From: Eleginops maclovinus
Lineage: Eukaryota; Chordata; Actinopteri; Perciformes; Eleginopidae
Assembly: GCF_036324505.1 (NCBI RefSeq)
Contig: NC_086360.1
Location: 18,778,261-18,842,260 of the forward strand
Length of the DNA stretch: 64,000 bases
Reading direction: 5' to 3'
The notes under the pieces are model-generated. The model searched no databases. It was not told where the DNA came from and saw only the letters and a program-made list of their open reading frames with translations. The position numbers were made by a program, and so were the translations under genes. Positions 58,379 through 64,000 of the stretch are shown piece after piece; position 1 is the stretch's first letter; the number at the start of each line of letters is the position of its first letter.

Positions 58379-61200
58379 TGGGATAGGTCAGGAATTTGTA
58401 TAGTAGAACTGAATGCATTAGACTAGTCAAATCCAAGTATTCTTAATTGAATGAAGTAAATTGGGGAAGTTGACGTTGATAAACCTAATGTAATAATATA
58501 CTTATGACTTGCTTTTGTCCATGCTGTTATACGATATTTGCAAAAAATCACCAATCATCACTTTGTCCAAGTCCCACTGCCTAAACTATGTGTGTATAGG
58601 TTGTTGGTTACACAGAGGACATAGTGTAGAAAGGTTAGTATAGTGAAGAATATTGTAAAAAAGTATTGTGACATTTAAACTATATTTCTGAAAAGCTATC
58701 TCTGTCTTTTTCCAATGATAACAAAACACATTTGCAATTATTTCAGCAACGTGAATAGAATAAACTTTAAAAAACACATATTTGTTACCTTGAGGGCAAA
58801 AAGAATTATGGGTGGCTAAATGGCAATGCCAGTGAAGCAAGGGGGGGGGGGTGCCAAAATGTCAAATTGGAGGAAAAATAAACCGTAACAAACACTTTAT
58901 TGAGCATCACTGAAGAGAAACAGCAACCTACAATCTGTGAGAGACAGACCCAAAGGTTAGAGCAAATGTCAAATGGACCTAGAATCAGGTATGAAGACAC
59001 GCACACACTCATATTGACTTGAGTAAACGTGTAGATCATAAGACAGTGATGGCTTTGCTGGAGTGCAAAAGTACACACGGTATAGTAATTCAAATAAAAG
59101 AGGTAAGTGTTCTCCTGTATATTTTGACCTCTGTGTGCATAAAATGACAAATTGTGAAGAAGTCAAGTTGGCATACTTAAGTTAAATATTATGATGCTGT
59201 TAGAGGTTTAAACCTGCAATCACAGATTCCAGTAATAACAGATATGTTTCTTCGATGTATTTTTACTCAAATAAAAATGTGTATTCTACATTTACTTAAA
59301 CATGTCATTTTTGCCTTTGTCTCATACAGTATAGTCGGTTTGTAGTGCCATGACTGATAATGAAACGGACTATGATCATTAAAACGTTCTTGATGCTCTT
59401 TTTATTCAATATCAAACTGTTAGCTTTTAATCTCTGATATAAATATAGATATCGTAAGTAGGAAATCTGATGTTATTTGATTTAACAGCAGTACGTTCTT
59501 AATTATTAATTTTCTCTTCGCTGCAATTCAACTTAAACCAAATCTTAAACTAACACTAAGATGGTGATTCTAACTTTTAACAGACATGCAAAACACATAA
59601 CATGTACACTTCTATTTTATATTAAATAAAGTATGGTACAATTAAGATAGCAGATATACTAGAAATGATTAAAACAATGTTTTTCAAATTCTTCCATTCA
59701 GTTCCAACAATTTTTAAAAATCCTACTTTTGGCGTGTTATTTTCCATTATATTTGTCATGTTTTCTCTCTCAGATTTCTAAATGATATGAACAATATATT
59801 TGAAACACCCTCATAAAACCACAGAGTTGAGTTAATGCAAATGATGAAATACAAATGTAAAAACTGCATTATTGATTATAGAGTTTTATATTCCTTTTTG
59901 CAGGGCAGTCCTGATGAATAAAAAGTGTTAATTGTGTTATATTTTATCTATTTGCTTCTAAAAATGTTGTATTATATGTACCTAAACATAGTGTAATGCC
60001 ATATTGACATATTTAAACAAAACCTTTCAGATTACTGGAGAAAGTTTAATTGTTACATATACTTTTTTTTTAAATCCTCTATTCAACTCTATTGCTTTGC
60101 AATGTATGCATATTGGGAAGCTTTTTTCTTACAATAGGTTTTTCTCATACTCTAAGCTCTAACTCCCCACACTGAGATACAGCAAACTTTAGAATTTCAT
60201 CCCTGTCTACACTCAGATTTATTTTTCATCGAGGGTTTAGTTCATATAGCATTCATGTTGTGATTTATTGAACACTGCATTACATTGCAAAACTGTTTTT
60301 TTATGGCTGATGAAAATATTTTCTCAATTTATTTAGTGACAAACGTGTTATCTACAAATACTTTTGAGTCTAATATATAAAAAAAACATTTTTAAGCAGA
60401 CTTTGAGCTATGTTGAGATTGTGGTTCTGGAAAGGTATGCAAATTAATACAGTTGTTGATAAGATAATGGCTACTTTCCATACAACAACAAAAAAACATT
60501 TAAAGTAAATATATTTTTTCAATGATAAACACAACTAACAAAGTCCTTTTAAGGCATCATTCATAATTTTAAAGGCATATGACAAGCTATTTAAGGTCTA
60601 AGGTTACATTGAGTTTATGTATGGAGCACATTTCATACCTGAAACTTTTTAAGGGCTTCAAACTGTCCCAGCATTGGAGACAGATGTTTGGTTTTTTTTG
60701 TCTGTCTCTTGAGACAAAGAGTTTTGTAAAGATGAAAAAGAAAAAACGGTTGCTTTGATATAAATAATAATTATATCTGGTAGTTTATGTTGTTGATGAT
60801 TGATATTATGAACTGAAATACGCATTAATGCCAATTTAATATGGAAACCAATTTATATATATTCTCTTGTAAATTAGTTAAGATATAACTATTCATAATA
60901 GTCAACCAAGTATAGATACTTCACAGTACCTGTGCTGATAAAGTATTGTGGGTAAAATTATATCTGTCAGAGATCCTATGCAAAGGACTCAGCCCCGCCC
61001 ATAACCAACTCCTTAATAACTCTAAAAAATTGGGAAATTGTAAAAATTATACTTCAAGCACTTTTAAAAAATCAATAAATCTATAGTTGTGGAGTTGTCG
61101 ATGAGCCTAAACAAAAAGGAATCACATGCTTAACAAAGAGAATTCAGTCTTTCCATAGTGCGTCCTCTTAAACACCGAGCTGAGATATGCAGCTCTGTAG
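58379..61200. other. AT-rich gene-free DNA
   Basis: No exon, RNA gene or clear repeat family seen apart from a poly-G run at about 58,840-58,850. Low G+C throughout. Confidence 0.5.
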
Positions 61201-61337
61201 AAGATGCACACAATTACTTCAGAGGCAGGGTGCTTTATTTACATATGCAATATGCATAAGCAAGGTTACTGTGAGGGTGAAATAACCGCGAGATAGAAGG
61301 AGAAAAAGAGGGAGGGGTTTGGGATGAGTGTGTGATG

Positions 61338-61362
61338 TTTGTGTGTGTGTGTGTGTGTGTGT
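61338..61362. repeat. (GT)n microsatellite
   Basis: About twelve GT units within a G-rich stretch (61,330-61,410). Confidence 0.95.
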
Positions 61363-62599
61363 GAGTGGTGATGGTGGGAGGGTTTGTGGGGTAGAGGGGG
61401 AGGCAGAAAATTGGTGTTATCAATATTTAACCAACCCTTCCAGCATATTTATGGCAGACAATAGAGTAGACCTGCAACTGTCTCATGTGAGTGGAAGTGT
61501 ATTTATTACAGACTGAAATAGAGGCTGTAAATAGGATGTTCATTGATATATCACCACCACACTGGCAAGGAATAACCAAAGAGCCCACCACTTGGTATAC
61601 TACTGCCAGTTGATTGTTACCAAAATAAACTATAAACATGTTCTATTAATTGCACGTCAAAACCCCTGCATCACAAACATTCATTAGGCGGATATTTCCA
61701 CATGTGGCAAGCAGATGTATGTAATTCAATCAGTTTGAAGAAAAAAAAGAACAGAAAAAGCTATGAAAAGAGGGAGAAGAAATAAAATGTCTGGAGCTTT
61801 TTTTCACGGACCCATGGCCTCTCTGAAAATGTTTCCATGTGTTGTGTCTGAGCACACTGAGAGCAAAGTAGGAAAACATTCTCTCCTCCAAACCACATGC
61901 AACAGATTCTTTCTGAAGACCAAATAAATCAACTCTGTGTTTCAGATCATGTGACACATTTTTGTGCTTTGTGTTATTCCCAACATATCCTGTTTCAAAC
62001 CCCCCACCCCAATCCCCAACCCGCCCCTATTCCAACATGCACACACACAAACTGTGCACACACACACAACACATGCACATTCAAAGTTTCCATTTCCTGT
62101 GCGTAAGATCACCTGTACAGACAGAATGGCGTGCTTCAATGTGACATGCTCAGGCAGGAAAACAGGAAAGGGAGTTCAAGGGTGTCCAACATGAAATACT
62201 CACACAGTTAGGGGAAACCCAGAGCACATGGCAGCACTCCAGTTTCTGAAAACAGTAAGTAAAGTTTCACTAGTGTACTTTTTTTTGCTTTTGCACTGCC
62301 ATCGTGCGCTCTACTTTTGCTTGTACAAAGGTGTTTTCTATTAGTGTAATAACTGCTTGTTCGAGGACAATGGGCCTACATCAATTCAGTTAATTGGATC
62401 ATGCAGCATAGGTATCATACAGATTCGTTGGAAGATTTCTTGTCAAAAGTTAGTTCACTCTAATGATAAATATGAGCAATATCTAAGCAGAAGACCAAAA
62501 AAAACCAAAACATATAATTGAATGCTACCATAAATGATTCCTGGAAAGTCTGGGCATGACTCTCTAAATAAATGCACTTCAGTTACCGACAACCCTCTG

Positions 62600-62780
62600 A
62601 AGACCTTTTTAATTTCACTGTAACTGCGTTCGCCTATTAGCCCTTGCAGTGAAGCTTATTTGCATAGAATGGAGGCGATTTTGCACCAAATGTATGCACA
62701 TATTTAGATGATGCTATTTGCTTGGCAACACAATTAGGAATGCCATTGCAGATGAGACAGGTTCTTTTTGTCATATGTGT
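62600..62780. promoter_or_regulatory. Candidate conserved non-coding element
   Basis: A non-repetitive stretch of balanced composition containing octamer-like ATTTGCAT (about 62,658) and homeodomain-like CAATTAGG (about 62,730), unlike the AT-rich DNA to its left. This profile is typical of developmental enhancers, but without an alignment it remains a guess. Confidence 0.25.
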
Positions 62781-62861
62781 GCAGGTTACCTTACCTTATG
62801 TACATTTGCACATAAGAGTCGACAGCTATACTAGCAGCTCTGTGCATTTATACTTAAAGGT

Positions 62862-63195
62862 ACAGCAGTGATTAATCGCCAAATGGTAATGTCAGCCTGC
62901 TTAAATGCGAGGAAAGACAATGCTAACATACTGTATCTATGTTTAACAAGTGTAAGGTCAGAGGTTCACCGTCTCAGTTTAGCATTTTAGCATGGTTTTA
63001 TTTTCTAATTAGGGGGTTTGTTGTTTTGCTTTAATCAGATCACTAGCCCTTCCGCTCTCAACTCTTCAAATCTCATCAAGTAAATATGATGCTGAAACCC
63101 GCAGTCACAGTGGCTAAGCTTAGCATGAAGACTGGAAATAGGCTAGCTCTGTCCAAAGGTAAGAAAATGTGCGTACCAGCCCCTCTACAGTTCAC
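62862..63195. repeat. Dispersed non-autonomous repeat
   Basis: Contains AATGGTAATGTCAGCCTGCT, TTTAGCATTTTAGCATGGTT, GCTAAGCTTAGCATGAAGAC and GGAAATAGGCTAGCTCTGTC, words of the common percomorph GCTAAGCTAG-type repeat also seen at about 2.8-3.3 kb. It ends near a short GGGTTAGGGTTAGGGTTAGG run at about 63,199-63,218. Confidence 0.55.
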
Positions 63196-63499
63196 AAGGG
63201 TTAGGGTTAGGGTTAGGATTAACACGTGTTATTCGATTTGATTGATTTTCAAAAACATAAAATAACAAACAAGCACATAATACAAAATATTGAACTTTTT
63301 TTTTCACCCTCCAATATTTTTCTGAACTACTTTATTATCTATCCTCCATTTCTTTCCTCTAATGCCATCCATAGGTTTGACTTGGCATGTGCCATTGTTA
63401 CCTTGTATTTCTTGCTATATGTGACTTGCCATATGGATCAATCGCCTGTTCTCTGTGGGGTAACACTGTTCCCCTGCGCATCTGACAGCCATCCCTAGC

Positions 63500-63900
63500 C
63501 CATTTACTGTCAAATGGGCTCCGCTCTCTTTGCCTGAGCTCAGATGCAGATTTATGCCAGAGCAATGCCGGTTCTTGCATATTAGATGAAAGCCTTGTTT
63601 GCATATACCCGCTCTCTCTCCCTCCCTCCCCTACTTCCCCCCTCTTTCTCTCTCTTCCTTTTTTCTGAGGCGTCACTTTAATATGTATGCAAATGGGCTG
63701 CGCTCCACGGGCAGATATGTGTGGAGTCCTGTCCTGCAGTCAGGAGGTGTAGGAGAGATTGTGTTTGTATTTATGAGGCATGGGCCCTGCCGCTCTTGGG
63801 AGAGAAAACGCTGCGAGTAGTGTGGTGGAGGCTCTGCAGTGCAGGCAGAATGCAGATATGCCAATAACAGAGGTCATGGTTGTCACTAATGATAAGAGGA
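63500..63900. promoter_or_regulatory. Candidate conserved non-coding element
   Basis: Balanced composition with repeated octamer-like words: TTTGCATATA (about 63,598), TATGCAAATGGG (about 63,686), CAAATGGGCT (63,513 and 63,690). It is interrupted by a CT-rich run (about 63,612-63,660). No coding exon is recognised. Enhancer identity is a guess from composition and motifs. Confidence 0.25.
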
Positions 63901-63956
63901 GACAATTAGACAATAGCATAGCTGTAATGTAACCCCCCCTTACACCCTCTTATACA

Positions 63957-64000
63957 TATACACACACACAGACACACAGACACACAGACACACACACACA
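63957..64000. repeat. (CACA/GACACA)n microsatellite at window edge
   Basis: CA repeat with interspersed GACACA units running to the last base of the window; its full length is unknown. Confidence 0.9.

Overview
The window is nuclear DNA of a ray-finned (teleost) fish, most likely a percomorph. The evidence is GT-AG spliced vertebrate genes with short introns, long (CA)n/(TG)n microsatellites, and several dispersed repeats of the kind common in percomorph genomes. There are no bacterial genes, operons or CRISPR arrays. The species cannot be named from the sequence alone.

Layout. (1) 1-15,837, minus: the 5' part of a hemicentin gene, best called hmcn2. Twenty-two exons encode a signal peptide, a VWA domain, the hemicentin linker and Ig domains 1-7 plus the start of Ig 8; the gene runs off the left edge. 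(2) 18,965-28,926, minus: complete ncs1, 7 coding exons, 190 aa, including a 25-nt microexon. (3) 28,927-35,750: intergenic, with a CpG-rich promoter-like island held between a (CA)n and a (TG)n array. (4) 35,751-47,954, plus: complete adamts13, rebuilt here as 29 coding exons and 1381 aa. (5) 48,467-54,107, minus: complete crat (carnitine O-acetyltransferase), 14 exons, 628 aa, tail-to-tail with adamts13. (6) 55,101-55,976, minus: intronless ier5l, 291 aa. (7) 55,977-64,000: no gene seen; it holds a purine-rich simple-sequence tract, a ~180-bp tandem repeat, retroposon remnants and a few candidate conserved non-coding blocks.

The genes do not form one pathway. From general knowledge, their human counterparts all lie on 9q34: NCS1 and HMCN2 are adjacent there in the same orientation as here, CRAT and IER5L are near neighbours, and ADAMTS13 lies several Mb away. 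The window is therefore a compacted, rearranged 9q34 block, and the ncs1-hmcn2 pairing is the main reason to call the hemicentin hmcn2. Products range from basement-membrane matrix (hmcn2) and neuronal calcium sensing (ncs1) to plasma VWF cleavage (adamts13), acyl-CoA buffering (crat) and an immediate-early nuclear regulator (ier5l).

Exon boundaries were set by hand from splice signals, phase continuity and recalled family sequences, and were not run through software. I saw no wholly novel gene system. The most unusual items are the inverted dinucleotide arrays around the island, a 0.5-kb foldback element in crat, a GC-AG intron in hmcn2, the missing peroxisomal tail on crat, and the repeat field upstream of ier5l.
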